From Planctomycetota bacterium (GTDB lineage: Bacteria; Planctomycetota; UBA1135; UBA2386), in contig VGXW01000010.1 in assembly GCA_016873195.1 (NCBI GenBank), positions 1 to 37,558 of the forward strand: 37,558 bases of DNA. Reading direction: 5' to 3'. Position numbers and translations under genes: made by a program. Positions 6,694 through 15,247 of this stretch are shown one piece after another (position 1 is the stretch's first letter; the number at the start of each line of letters is the position of its first letter). The notes beneath the pieces were generated by a model that searched no databases, was not told where the DNA came from, and saw only the letters and a list, made by a program, of their open reading frames with translations.

Positions 6694-8583
6694 TCAGGCC
6701 ACCCGCTTCGCGTCCGCGGCGGCCTTGCCGCCGGTCGCCAGCGATCCGATCACCAGCGCCAGGAAACTCAGCGGGATCGAGACGATGCCGGGCTGACCCA
6801 GCTGGTGCCAGGCTTCGGCCGCCGTGCGGCCGTAGGGGCCCGAGAACATCTCCGGCCCGGTCAGGATGATCGCCAGCGCCGACACGATGCCGACCGTGAT
6901 CGAGGCGACGACGCCCACCGCGGTGGTCCGCTTCCAGAACAGCAGCATCACGATGGCCGGCAGGTTGGCCGACGCGGCCACGGCGAAGGCCCAGCCGACC
7001 AGGAAGCTCACGTTCACGCCGCGGAAGAGGATGCCCAGGATGATCGCGACGATGCCGACGGCGAACGCCGCGATCTTGCCGGCGCGCACCTTCCTCTGCT
7101 CGGTCAGGTTCATGCGGCCGAAGCGGTCCATCAGGTCGTGCGCCACCGCGCCCGAGGCCGCCACGATCAGGCCCGCCACCGTGCCCAGCACCGTGGCGAA
7201 CGCGATCGCCGAGATCAAGGCGAACAGCAGCTTGCCGAACGACATCGCCAGCAGCGGCGCCGACATGTTGTTGTCCGCCGGATTGACGGTGCCGTTGGTC
7301 GCCGCGCCGAGCCCCATGAACAGCGTCAGCACGTAGAAGAAGCCGATGGCGGCGATCGCCACGATGGTCGACTTGCGCGCGCAGGCCGGGCTCGGAACGG
7401 TGTAGTAGCGGATCAGGATGTGCGGCAGTGCCGCAGTGCCCAGGAACAGCGCCAGCATCAGCGAGACGAAGTTGAGCTTGTTCCAGAAGGTGTCGACCTT
7501 GAACTTCACGCCCGGCTTCATCTGGTCGGTGCCGCTGACGTGCACCGGGTAGTGCACGGTCACGCGGTTGCCGGTCTCGTCGGCCACCTTGGTCGAATGC
7601 CACTGCTCGATGCGCGTCTCGGCGTCGGTCAGCTGCGCCAGGTAGGACACCGGGGTCAGGGATCCCGTGCCGCGCGCGGCCTCCGCCGGCTGCAGGCCGC
7701 CCAGGGCGGTCAAGCGGCCGACCGGGCGCAGCAGGCCGCCGAGCACGCCGTTGATCTCGCTGCCGGACACCCACTGCGTCTGCCACAGACTCCCCTGCGC
7801 GTCGCGGCGCCACCAGGTGGCCCCGCCCGGCCCCGCGAACTTCAGGAAGCTCCCGGCCGTGTGCACGAGCCGCTGGCCGCCGGCGGTCAGCTCGGCCTCG
7901 GTGGTCTGCTGCGGGACGAACAGCAGTCCGCGGCCCGCGTCGTCCTTCAGCCCCGCCGGCTCGGTGCTCAGGCCGCGGAAGAGGACCAGCGTGACCATGA
8001 TCGCCGAGAACACGAGCAGCAGGGCGCCCTTGAGGAACTGCACGTAGGTCGTCGAGGCCATGCCCGCGGTCGCGACGATGGCGATCACGATCGACCCGAC
8101 GAGGATGACCCCGACCCAGTGCGGCAGCCCCAGCAGCGGCTCGACGAGCGAGCCGGCGCCGTTCATCTGCGGGATCAGGTAGCAGATCGAGACGACCAGC
8201 GTGGAGATCGCGGCCGCCAGCTTGATGCCGCGATGGTCGTACTTGGCGTCCACGGCGTCGGTGAACGTGAACTTGCCCAGCCGCTTCATCGGCTCCGCGA
8301 CGACGAACAGCGCCACGACCCAGCCGGCCAGGTAGCCGATCGAGTACAGGAAGCCGTCATAGCCGAGCGTGGCGATCATGCCGCAGATGCCCAGGAAGGA
8401 CGCGGCCGACAGATAGTCGCCGGCGAAGCTGATGCCGTTGACTGCCCAATGGATCTGGCCGCCGGCGGCGTAATAGCCGGCCGCGGACCGCGCCTTGCGG
8501 GCGAAGAAGTAGCTGAGATAGAGCACCGCGATCACGAACAGCGTGAACACGGCGATCGAGAGCGGCGTGCCGTGGAGGTTCAC
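6694..8583 (-). CDS. Sodium:solute symporter, ActP-like (acetate/short carboxylate)
   Basis: 629 residues, an integral membrane protein of the SSS/LeuT fold. The N-terminal third (YLSYFFARKA, YYAAGGQIHWAVNG, FAGDYLSAASFLGI) is close to ActP-type acetate/glycolate permeases. It is longer than E. coli ActP (about 550) because about 190 polar residues lie between the early helices and the helix starting LNFVSLMLALFLG (roughly 205-395), probably an extracytoplasmic domain. The gene starts with GTG at 8583, overlapping the DUF485 stop (GTGA), so the two are co-translated. The divergent Cache sensor-nucleotidyltransferase is the likely regulator. The substrate is inferred as acetate or a similar small carboxylate; it cannot be read from sequence alone. 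Confidence 0.9.
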   Translation of the reverse strand: MNLHGTPLSIAVFTLFVIAVLYLSYFFARKARSAAGYYAAGGQIHWAVNGISFAGDYLSAASFLGICGMIATLGYDGFLYSIGYLAGWVVALFVVAEPMKRLGKFTFTDAVDAKYDHRGIKLAAAISTLVVSICYLIPQMNGAGSLVEPLLGLPHWVGVILVGSIVIAIVATAGMASTTYVQFLKGALLLVFSAIMVTLVLFRGLSTEPAGLKDDAGRGLLFVPQQTTEAELTAGGQRLVHTAGSFLKFAGPGGATWWRRDAQGSLWQTQWVSGSEINGVLGGLLRPVGRLTALGGLQPAEAARGTGSLTPVSYLAQLTDAETRIEQWHSTKVADETGNRVTVHYPVHVSGTDQMKPGVKFKVDTFWNKLNFVSLMLALFLGTAALPHILIRYYTVPSPACARKSTIVAIAAIGFFYVLTLFMGLGAATNGTVNPADNNMSAPLLAMSFGKLLFALISAIAFATVLGTVAGLIVAASGAVAHDLMDRFGRMNLTEQRKVRAGKIAAFAVGIVAIILGILFRGVNVSFLVGWAFAVAASANLPAIVMLLFWKRTTAVGVVASITVGIVSALAIILTGPEMFSGPYGRTAAEAWHQLGQPGIVSIPLSFLALVIGSLATGGKAAADAKRVA

Positions 8584-8873
8584 GAGCGGACCTCCTTGCC
8601 CTGGTCCTTCAGCTCGCTCTCACGCTTCGTGCAGAGGTGGTTGTAGACGAGCGCCATCAGCAGGGCGGCCACGATGAGCCCCATGCCGTAGACCACCGCG
8701 AGGTTCATGCCCATCAGCACGATCGCCTGCATGGCGCGGCCTTCGGTGGCGACGTTGACCAGCACGAAGCCGGCATAGAACAGGCAGTAGATCAGGAACA
8801 TCCACAGGCCGAGGCGGGTCTTGTAGGAGCTCGCGGGATCGGGGCCTGAATCGCGCGCGGGTTCGTGGAGCAT
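8580..8873 (-). CDS. DUF485 small membrane protein, symporter partner
   Basis: 97 residues from the ATG at 8873. Two transmembrane helices (LGLWMFLIYCLFYAGFVLV and VVYGMGLIVAALLMALVY) flank a short extracytoplasmic loop, then a charged C-terminal tail. This is the DUF485 (YjcH-like) family, which is nearly always encoded next to ActP-type symporters and is thought to be an accessory subunit. An upstream in-frame ATG would add 18 residues without family similarity, so I prefer 8873. The gene is first in a two-gene operon with a four-base overlap into the symporter. A promoter with -35 at 8959-8964 and -10 at 8936-8941 lies ahead. Confidence 0.85.
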   Translation of the reverse strand: MLHEPARDSGPDPASSYKTRLGLWMFLIYCLFYAGFVLVNVATEGRAMQAIVLMGMNLAVVYGMGLIVAALLMALVYNHLCTKRESELKDQGKEVRS

Positions 8874-8935
8874 GGTTTCTCTGGGGGCTGCGGCTGGCGT
8901 CAGGGCGCCGGCTGCAGGTCGGCGCATTCCGTCAG

Positions 8936-8964
8936 AACCTAACCACCCGTCGGGCCGCGGACAA
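8936..8964 (-). promoter_or_regulatory. Promoter of the DUF485-symporter operon
   Basis: On the minus strand, TTGTCC (8964-8959), a 17-nt spacer and TAGGTT (8941-8936) resemble a sigma70-type promoter, about 62 nt before the DUF485 ATG. Confidence 0.45.
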
Positions 8965-8972
8965 CGCTTGTC
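8960..8972. promoter_or_regulatory. Inverted repeat between divergent symporter and sensor promoters
   Basis: GACAA-CGC-TTGTC is a perfect 5-bp inverted repeat with a 3-nt spacer. It overlaps both proposed -35 boxes (minus strand 8959-8964, plus strand 8968-8973). A dimeric regulator bound here would control both directions at once. Confidence 0.45.
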
Positions 8973-8997
8973 TGCGGTCGCGGCGACGCGCTACGCT
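8968..8997 (+). promoter_or_regulatory. Promoter of the sensor-nucleotidyltransferase operon
   Basis: TTGTCT (8968-8973), an 18-nt spacer and TACGCT (8992-8997), 28 nt before the ATG at 9026. The hexamers match the sigma70 consensus only partly, but the spacing is right and TA steps are rare in this DNA. Confidence 0.45.
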
Positions 8998-9025
8998 GCG
9001 ATCTCACCACCCAACTGGGGCACCG

Positions 9026-11101
9026 ATGAAGCGCCTGGTCCTGCGGACGGTCCTGCCCGCCCTGCTGGCGATCGCCCTGTTCACGGGTGTGCTCTTCGTC
9101 TACATCCTGCCGGCCTTCGACCGCGTGATCATGGACCAGAAGCGGTTGATGATCCGCGAGTTGACCGAATCGGCCTGGAACATCCTGGCCCGCTGCCACG
9201 CCGACGAGCAGGCCGGGACGAAGACCCGCGCCGAAGCCCAGGCGGCCGCAGTCTCCCAAGTGCGTGGACTGCACTACGGTCAAGGTAGTAAGGACTATTT
9301 CTGGGTCATAGACGGACAGCCGCGTATGATTGTGCATCCGTATCGCCCCGATCTGGAGGGCAGCGATCTGCGCAACCTCGCCGATCCGCACGGCCAGCTG
9401 CTCTTCGTCGACATGGTGCGCGTGGTCGAGGCCCACGGCTCGGGCTACGTCAGCTACCGCTGGCAGTGGAAGGACGACAGCCGGCGCATCGTGCCGAAGC
9501 TCTCCTACGTCAAGGGATTCGCTCCATGGGGCTGGATCATCGGCACCGGCGTCTACCTCGAGGACGTGTCGGCCGAGCGCGCGGCGCTGACCGAGCGCAT
9601 GCAGACGGTCTCGCTGGCGATCCTGCTGGCCGTCGCGGGCCTGCTGGTGTTCCTGCTGCGCGCGGGTTTCCAGGCCGAGCGCGCGCGGCAGCGTCTGGCG
9701 GGGGCGCTGCACCTCTCGGAGGAGAAACACCGCACGCTGGTCGAGTCGGCCGGGGAGTCCATCATGATGGCGATCGCCGGGGAGCGCCTGTTCGGCAACC
9801 CGAGCCTGCTGCGCCAGCTCGGCTACGACGAGGCGACGTTCGCGGGGCTCGACGTGGGCGACGTCGTCCTGCCCACGGCCGCCGAGCGCGCGGCCGGGCG
9901 CCGGGCCTGGCAGGACGTCACCGAGGGCGCGGCGGCGCCCGCACCCTACGAGGCGGAACTGCGCCGCGCGGACGGCACGACGATCCGCGTCAACCTGTCG
10001 CTGTCGCGCATCGAGGTCCAGGGCAGGGCCGGGTTCATGGCCGTGGCCACGCGCGTGGCGACGGTGCGGGACGTCGAACTGGCCGACGCCGGCACGGCCG
10101 ACGAACTGGCGGCGGCCAACCGGCGCCGGACGCTGATGGCCGCGCTGATGCTGACGCACGGCTCGCCGGCCGGCGAGGTGATGCGGCTCCTGTCGAACCA
10201 GGCCGAGGCCGTGACCCGCCGCAGCCTCGCGTTGGCGGAGGCCGAACTCGGGCCGGCGCCCGGGACCTACCAGTTCCTGCTGATGGGCAGTGTCGGCCGC
10301 GCCGAGGTCAGCCTGATGACCGACCAGGACCACGCCATCCTCCACGACGACACGCCGGGGCTGGCCGACTACTGCCTGCGCCTGGGCGCGCGCACGGTGG
10401 AGATCCTCGCGGGCGCCGGCTACGCGCGCTGCCGCGGCGGCATCATGTCCAGCGAACCGGCCTGCTGCCACGGACCGGAGGCGTGGCGCGCGACGTTCTC
10501 GCGCTGGATCCACACGCTGGAGGCCGACGACCTGCTGCACGCGAAGGTCTTCTTCGACTTCCGCGCGTTGCCCGGCGCCGGCGGCGCGCGCGGCGAGGCG
10601 GCCCTGCGCCTGGCGCGCGACCTGCGCGAGCACCTGCACGGCGAGATCGCCTTGCAGCCGCGCTTCTGCCACCTGCTGGCGCGCAGCATCCTGACCTGCG
10701 GGCCGCCGCTGTCGCCCTTCGGTTCCTTCGTGCTCGAGACGCTCGACGGCCGGCACGCGACCTTCGACGTCAAGGGCGTCCTGGCGCAGATCGTGGACAT
10801 CGCCAGGTTGCGGGCGCTGCAGCACGGCGTGCGCGAGGTGGGCACCGTGGCGCGGCTCCTAGCCCTGGCCGCCGCCGGCGCCCTGAAGCCGGCCACCGCC
10901 GAGGCGACGATCGCGGCGTTCGGCCTGCTGCAGGATCTGCGCCTGCGCCACCAGGCCGCGCAGCTGCTGGCGCAGGTGGAGCCCGACAACCGCCTCGAGC
11001 CCGCCGCGCTGGCGCAGGCCGAGCAGGCCGAACTCAAGCGCGTCCTCACGCACGTCAAGGCCCTGCAGGCCGAGGTCGACCACGACTTCGCGGGGGCGTG
11101 A
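9026..11101 (+). CDS. Membrane sensor nucleotidyltransferase: single Cache - TM - PAS - DUF294
   Basis: 691 residues. TM1 (about 5-28) and TM2 (about 193-216) flank an extracytoplasmic single-Cache (sCache_2) domain with DYFWVIDG, HP, LEG and WGWIIGTGVY. A cytoplasmic PAS domain follows (about 230-350). Next is a DUF294 nucleotidyltransferase whose active site GS-x(10)-D-x-D is intact (Gly421-Ser422, Asp433, Asp435 in TDQD). A helical DUF294 C-terminal domain ends the protein. DUF294 proteins near ActP symporters usually carry CBS or cyclic-nucleotide domains; here a periplasmic ligand sensor takes that place. The protein probably senses a small carboxylate and nucleotidylates an unknown target, perhaps the symporter system. 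It is followed 6 bp later by a phosphoesterase gene. Domain calls are strong; the function is inferred. Confidence 0.85.
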   Translation: MKRLVLRTVLPALLAIALFTGVLFVYILPAFDRVIMDQKRLMIRELTESAWNILARCHADEQAGTKTRAEAQAAAVSQVRGLHYGQGSKDYFWVIDGQPRMIVHPYRPDLEGSDLRNLADPHGQLLFVDMVRVVEAHGSGYVSYRWQWKDDSRRIVPKLSYVKGFAPWGWIIGTGVYLEDVSAERAALTERMQTVSLAILLAVAGLLVFLLRAGFQAERARQRLAGALHLSEEKHRTLVESAGESIMMAIAGERLFGNPSLLRQLGYDEATFAGLDVGDVVLPTAAERAAGRRAWQDVTEGAAAPAPYEAELRRADGTTIRVNLSLSRIEVQGRAGFMAVATRVATVRDVELADAGTADELAAANRRRTLMAALMLTHGSPAGEVMRLLSNQAEAVTRRSLALAEAELGPAPGTYQFLLMGSVGRAEVSLMTDQDHAILHDDTPGLADYCLRLGARTVEILAGAGYARCRGGIMSSEPACCHGPEAWRATFSRWIHTLEADDLLHAKVFFDFRALPGAGGARGEAALRLARDLREHLHGEIALQPRFCHLLARSILTCGPPLSPFGSFVLETLDGRHATFDVKGVLAQIVDIARLRALQHGVREVGTVARLLALAAAGALKPATAEATIAAFGLLQDLRLRHQAAQLLAQVEPDNRLEPAALAQAEQAELKRVLTHVKALQAEVDHDFAGA

Positions 11102-11107
11102 ACGCGC

Positions 11108-11848
11108 ATGGCCGATCGCTCCTCCGGTCCGCTGCTGCTGCTCGGCGACGTCCACACGCGTTTCGGCGTGATCGCCGCCCAGATCGAGCATGCGCGCGAG
11201 GTGGCCGGCGCCCTTCCCTGCGCCGTGGTCGTGGCCGGCGACCTCGGCCTGTTCGGGGACGACCTGCGCCGCCACTTCCGGCGCGAGAAACTGCGGTTCC
11301 CCGTGCCGGTCAACTTCATCGAGGGCAACCACGAGGACTTCCGCGACTTCGCGACCCTGGTCGCCGGCTACGCCGACGTCCTGACGCACCTGCCGCGCGC
11401 CACCGTGCAGCCGCTCGGCCCCTGGCGCGCGCTGTGCCTGGGCGGCGCCCGCTACATGGACGCCATGACCACGCCGCGCGGCTGCGAGATCACCGCGCGC
11501 GACATCGAGGCCTGCCTCTCGTTCCCGGCCGGCGCCGTCGACCTGGTCGTCAGCCACGATTGCCCGTGCGGGATCGGCGTGCCGGGGGCCGCCGGCTTCG
11601 AGCACCTCGGGCCGCCGGGCGTGCCGGGCTTCGAGCGCATCGCGGCCCGCCTGCGGCCGCGCCTGTGGGTCTTCGGCCACCACCATCGCTGGCACGAGCA
11701 CGAGGATCTGGGCACGCGCTACCTGGGCCTGCCCGAGAGCTGGCACGGTTACGGCCTGCTGGACCGCGACGGCTCGCTGCGGCGCGTCGAGCATGCGGCG
11801 CAGCCGGCGCCCGCACCCCGGCGCTGGGGCTTCCTGGGCCGCCGCTGA
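11108..11848 (+). CDS. Calcineurin-like metallophosphoesterase
   Basis: 246 residues, cytoplasmic. All metallophosphoesterase motifs are present in order: GDVH (residue about 13), GDLG, GNHED, SHD and GHHH (near residue 195), which together bind two metal ions. It starts 6 bp after the sensor-nucleotidyltransferase, so the two are surely co-transcribed. That pairing suggests it removes a nucleotidyl or phosphodiester group added by the partner, or degrades a nucleotide signal. This role is inference; the family hydrolyses many phosphomono- and diesters. A 223-bp gap follows, in which I see only a possible -10 (TACGAT, 11936-11941). Confidence 0.85.
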   Translation: MADRSSGPLLLLGDVHTRFGVIAAQIEHAREVAGALPCAVVVAGDLGLFGDDLRRHFRREKLRFPVPVNFIEGNHEDFRDFATLVAGYADVLTHLPRATVQPLGPWRALCLGGARYMDAMTTPRGCEITARDIEACLSFPAGAVDLVVSHDCPCGIGVPGAAGFEHLGPPGVPGFERIAARLRPRLWVFGHHHRWHEHEDLGTRYLGLPESWHGYGLLDRDGSLRRVEHAAQPAPAPRRWGFLGRR

Positions 11849-12071
11849 GCCGGCAGGTCAGCGCGCCGGGCGGGTCCGGACCTCGAGGCTCCGGCGCCCG
11901 CACTGCGGCGGGCTCGCGGCGGTCCGCGTTCCCGCTACGATCCGGTGCGGATGTTGGCCATCGCTGCCTGAGCAGGCTGCCCGCGCGCAGCCGGTCGTCG
12001 CCCGGCGTGGTTCCCCGATACGGGGCCGCGCCGGAGTTTCCACGGCAGTCACGATCAGGAGCAGCAGGGTG

Positions 12072-13208
12072 ATGGCGAGCGAAGAGGACAAGCGGCGGTT
12101 GCGCGAGCGTTTCCGGAAGCAGCTGCGGCACGCGGTCTCGCACGAGGAGGAACTGCGGCGGCGGCAGGCGGCCAAGGCGCGCGCGGCCGAACGGATCGAC
12201 CGGGACGAGCCCGGCTGGCGCGGGGAACCGGACGCCGAGACGTTCGCGAAGATGCGCCGCGGGGGGCGGGCGCGGCGGCACCGCGAGCTCGGCGGCGCGG
12301 CGCCGCCGGGGCTGCCGCGCGCGACGGTGACCGCGGTGCACCAGGGCCGCATCGAGCTCGACTTCGCGCCCGCGCGCGTGGCCCAGCGCCTGCTGCTCGA
12401 CCCGGATTGCCGGCTCGTGGTCGGCGACGAAGTGCTCTGCGAAGGGACCGACGGGCCGCGCCGCGCCGTGGCGCTGCTGCCGCGGCGCACCCGCCTCGCG
12501 CGGCCCGATCCCGGCAACCCGCACCGCGAGCTGCTGCTGGCCGCCAACGTCGACGTCGCGGTGATCGTCGCGGCGGTGCGGGATCCGCCGCTGCGGCCGG
12601 GTCTGATCGACCGGTTCCTGCTGGCGCTGCAGCGCGGCGGGGTGGCGCCGCTGCTGTGCGTCAACAAGGTGGACCTGCTCGACGCGCGCGGTCTGGCGGA
12701 ACTCGCGGCGACGCTCGCGCCCTACGCCGGACTCGACGTCCCGGCCGTGCTCTGTTCGGCCGCCGCGGGCCTCGGGCTCGGCGAACTGCGCGAGCGGCTG
12801 CGGGCCCGCACCTGCGTGTTCGTCGGCCACTCCGGCGTCGGCAAGTCGTCGCTGCTGAACGCGCTCGATCCGGCGGGAGCCCGCGCCGTCGCCGCGGTGC
12901 ACGCGGGCAGCGGCCAGGGCCGGCACACGACCGCCGGCTCGCGCTTGTGCGACCTCGGCGACGGCACGCGCGTGATCGACACGCCGGGCATCCGGGCGTT
13001 CGGCTTCGAGCGGCTCCTGCTGGCGGAGCTGCGTGCGGCCTTCCCGGACCTCGCGGCGTTCGCCTCGGGCTGCCGGTTCGCCGACTGCACGCACGCGCAC
13101 GAGCCGGGTTGCGCGGTGCGCGAGGCGGTGGCCGCGGGCCGGCTGGCCGCGGCGCGGCTCGGATCCTGGCTGCGCCTGCTCGGCGAGGTCGACGACGGCG
13201 AGCGCTGA
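12072..13208 (+). CDS. rsgA: Ribosome small-subunit-dependent GTPase A
   Basis: 378 residues. It shows the circularly permuted GTPase order of RsgA/YjeQ: an N-terminal OB-fold (about 75-140), NKVD (G4, residue 198), then P-loop GHSGVGKSSLLN (from 252), the switch-I Thr in GRHTTAGS, and DTPG (G3, 303). The C-terminal zinc finger is Cys334-x4-Cys-x-His-x4-Cys. RsgA helps late maturation of the 30S subunit. A charged N-terminal extension of about 75 residues precedes the OB-fold. The ATG at 12072 follows AGGAG at 12057-12061; a GTG one codon earlier is possible. Confidence 0.95.
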   Translation: MASEEDKRRLRERFRKQLRHAVSHEEELRRRQAAKARAAERIDRDEPGWRGEPDAETFAKMRRGGRARRHRELGGAAPPGLPRATVTAVHQGRIELDFAPARVAQRLLLDPDCRLVVGDEVLCEGTDGPRRAVALLPRRTRLARPDPGNPHRELLLAANVDVAVIVAAVRDPPLRPGLIDRFLLALQRGGVAPLLCVNKVDLLDARGLAELAATLAPYAGLDVPAVLCSAAAGLGLGELRERLRARTCVFVGHSGVGKSSLLNALDPAGARAVAAVHAGSGQGRHTTAGSRLCDLGDGTRVIDTPGIRAFGFERLLLAELRAAFPDLAAFASGCRFADCTHAHEPGCAVREAVAAGRLAAARLGSWLRLLGEVDDGER

Positions 13209-13239
13209 CCCGCCGCCCGGCCGGCGGGGCCAGCGGCGG

Positions 13240-13245
13240 TAGACT
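13240..13245 (+). promoter_or_regulatory. -10-like box immediately before the M24 peptidase gene
   Basis: TAGACT lies only 7 nt before the ATG at 13253 and no Shine-Dalgarno sequence is present between them, so a transcript starting normally downstream of it would be leaderless. Confidence 0.4.
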
Positions 13246-13252
13246 CGGGCCA

Positions 13253-14443
13253 ATGTCCGCCGCACGCCTCGCCGTCCTGTTCGCCGCCCTGCTGGCCGCC
13301 CCGTTCGCCGCCGTGTCGGCCCAGGACGCGGCCGAGTTCGCGGCGCGGCGCGACGCGTGCAGGAAGCAGCTCGCGGCGGGGCAGGCGCTCGTGCTGCGCA
13401 GCGCCACCGAGCGGACCGCGCGCCCGAACGCCGACTTCTACTACCTGACGGGCATCAGCGGCCCGGGCCACGCGCTGCTGCTCGCCGCCGACGGCCACGA
13501 CGTGCTGTTCGCGCCGCAGTCGCGGTCGCCGCGCCGCAGTCCGCCGGCCGCCGCGCCCGGCTTCGCCACGGTGCGGCCGTTCGGCGAACTCGAGGCCGCG
13601 CTGGCCGGCCTCCGGCAGGCCGACCGGCTCGCCGACGAGCGCCTCGGCAGCAGTTGGCTCGGCCGACTGCGCCGCGTCAAGTCGGCGGCCGAGATCGAGA
13701 AGCTGCGCAGGGCGATCGACATCACGTGCGCCGCGCACCGCGAGGTGCTGCGCGCGGCCGAGCCGGGGCTCTACGAGTACCAGCTGCAGGCGCTGCTCGA
13801 GTGCGTGTTCGCGTGGAACGGCGCGCCGCGCCCGGGCTTCCCCTCGATCGTCGGCTCGGGCCCCAACTCGTGCATCCTGCACTGGCGCGAGACCACGCGG
13901 GCCACGCAGGCCGGCGACCTGGTCGTGCTCGACATCGGCGCCGAGTACGCGATGTACACGGCCGACGTCACGCGCACGTTCCCGATCGGCGGTCGCTTCA
14001 CCGACCGGCAGAAGCAGGTCTACGAGATCGTGCTGGCGGCCAACGAGGCCGCGATCGCGGCGGTCGGGCCGGGCGTGCCGATGCGCGACGTCGAGAACGC
14101 GGCCGCGGGCGCCTTGACCGCGGGGCTCGTGCGCGTCGGCGTGCTGCGGGACGGCGACCGCGCCGGGCTCAGGCGCTACTTCGTGCACGGGCTGAGACAT
14201 TCGACAAGACTGCAGGTGCACGACGTCGGCGGCCTCGGCACGCTCGAACCGGGCATGGTGATCACGATCGAGCCGGGGCTCTACTTCCGCGACGAGGGCA
14301 TGGGCGTCCGCATCGAGGACGACGTGCTCGTCACCGAGCACGGCCGCGAGGTGCTGTCGGCGGCGGCGCCGAAGACCGTCGCGGCGATCGAGGCACTGAT
14401 GGCGGAGCCGGGCATCGACGTGCGGCGGCTGCGCGCGCAGTGA
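13253..14443 (+). CDS. Exported M24B metallopeptidase (Xaa-Pro aminopeptidase-like)
   Basis: 396 residues. A signal peptide (cleavage VSA|QD at about 23) is followed by a short N-terminal domain (to about 130) and the pita-bread catalytic domain. The dinuclear metal ligands are present: Asp227 (DIGAEY), Asp238 (ADVTRTF), a His in the HGLRHSTRLQVHD segment, Glu in TIEPGLY and Glu in RIEDDV. Relatives cleave N-terminal residues preceding proline. Export suggests a role in extracytoplasmic peptide breakdown. The usual small hydrophobic-Gly motif after His316 is replaced by Ser-Thr-Arg, encoded partly by codons rare here (AGA, ACA, CAT). The nearly 300-bp gap after it (14444-14740) holds no convincing gene, only the ferritin promoter. 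Confidence 0.88.
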   Translation: MSAARLAVLFAALLAAPFAAVSAQDAAEFAARRDACRKQLAAGQALVLRSATERTARPNADFYYLTGISGPGHALLLAADGHDVLFAPQSRSPRRSPPAAAPGFATVRPFGELEAALAGLRQADRLADERLGSSWLGRLRRVKSAAEIEKLRRAIDITCAAHREVLRAAEPGLYEYQLQALLECVFAWNGAPRPGFPSIVGSGPNSCILHWRETTRATQAGDLVVLDIGAEYAMYTADVTRTFPIGGRFTDRQKQVYEIVLAANEAAIAAVGPGVPMRDVENAAAGALTAGLVRVGVLRDGDRAGLRRYFVHGLRHSTRLQVHDVGGLGTLEPGMVITIEPGLYFRDEGMGVRIEDDVLVTEHGREVLSAAAPKTVAAIEALMAEPGIDVRRLRAQ

Positions 14444-14675
14444 GGCGGTCGCGGGGAGGCGGTGCCGGAGGGTCCGCCGGCACCCCGCGCTCCACCGGCC
14501 GTGCCCGAACGGCCGACCTGCCGGAACGCCACCTCGAGGCCGCGCGCCGCCGCGCCGAGCCGCCGGAGCTGCGCGTGCCGCTGGCCCCTGCGGCGGCGGG
14601 TCTGGTCGGCGTCTGCGACGGCTGCGTGCCCGCGGCGTGACCCTTCCGGTCCCGGCGATCCGGCGCCGCGAGGGC

Positions 14676-14704
14676 TTGCGTGGGCCCAGAGTGAGCCGTA
14701 TCAG
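14676..14704 (+). promoter_or_regulatory. Promoter of the ferritin gene
   Basis: TTGCGT (14676-14681), a 17-nt spacer and TATCAG (14699-14704), 36 nt before the ATG. I see no convincing Fur-box palindrome in the leader. Confidence 0.4.
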
Positions 14705-14740
14705 CCGTGCCCTCCATTCCCCCGCAACCCAGAGCCGCCC

Positions 14741-15247
14741 ATGCTCAGCGCGAACCTCACCCAGCTCCTGAACCAGCAGATCGGCCTCGAGCTCTACTCG
14801 GTCAACCTCTACCGCCAGATGGCCGCGTGGTGCGACCACGAAGCCCTGGTGGGCTGCGCGGCGTTCCTCGAGGCGCACGCCGAGGAGGAGAACGGCCACT
14901 ACGCCCGCATCTTTCGCTACGTGCGCGAGACCGGCGCCAAGGCGGTGATCCCGGCGCTCCCGGCGCCGCCGACGCAGTGGCAGGACGTCGCCGCCGTGTT
15001 CGCCGCGACGCTCGAACACGAACAGACGATCACGCGCTCGATCAACGCGATCGTCAAGGCGGCCTACGCGGAGAACGACTTCGCCACCGTCGGCTTCCTG
15101 CAGTGGTTCACCAACGAGCAGCACGAGGAGGAGCACCTGTTCCGCACCGTGCTCGACAAGGCCCGCATCATCGGCACCGAGGGCAAGAGCCTCTACTGGC
15201 TCGACAAGGAGATCGGCAAGCTCGCCAAGGGCGCTGCCGCGAACTGA
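14741..15247 (+). CDS. ftnA: Non-heme ferritin (FtnA type)
   Basis: 168 residues, the usual length. It aligns by eye with E. coli FtnA: LNQQIGLELYSVNLYRQMAAWC at the N-terminus, then EAHAEEENGHYARIF, HEQTITRSIN, FLQWFTNEQHEEEHLF and LYWLDKE. The ferroxidase-centre residues (Glu in LELYS, the EE.. and H of EEENGH, and the later Glu/Gln of EQ) are conserved. It forms a 24-subunit cytosolic shell that oxidises and stores iron. It is a single gene with its own putative promoter. Confidence is high. Confidence 0.95.
   Translation: MLSANLTQLLNQQIGLELYSVNLYRQMAAWCDHEALVGCAAFLEAHAEEENGHYARIFRYVRETGAKAVIPALPAPPTQWQDVAAVFAATLEHEQTITRSINAIVKAAYAENDFATVGFLQWFTNEQHEEEHLFRTVLDKARIIGTEGKSLYWLDKEIGKLAKGAAAN

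Noticed and set aside
14444-14740. A small gene in the gap before ferritin
   Set aside because: All frames are Pro/Arg/Ala-rich without motifs, and only a promoter for ferritin is supported.
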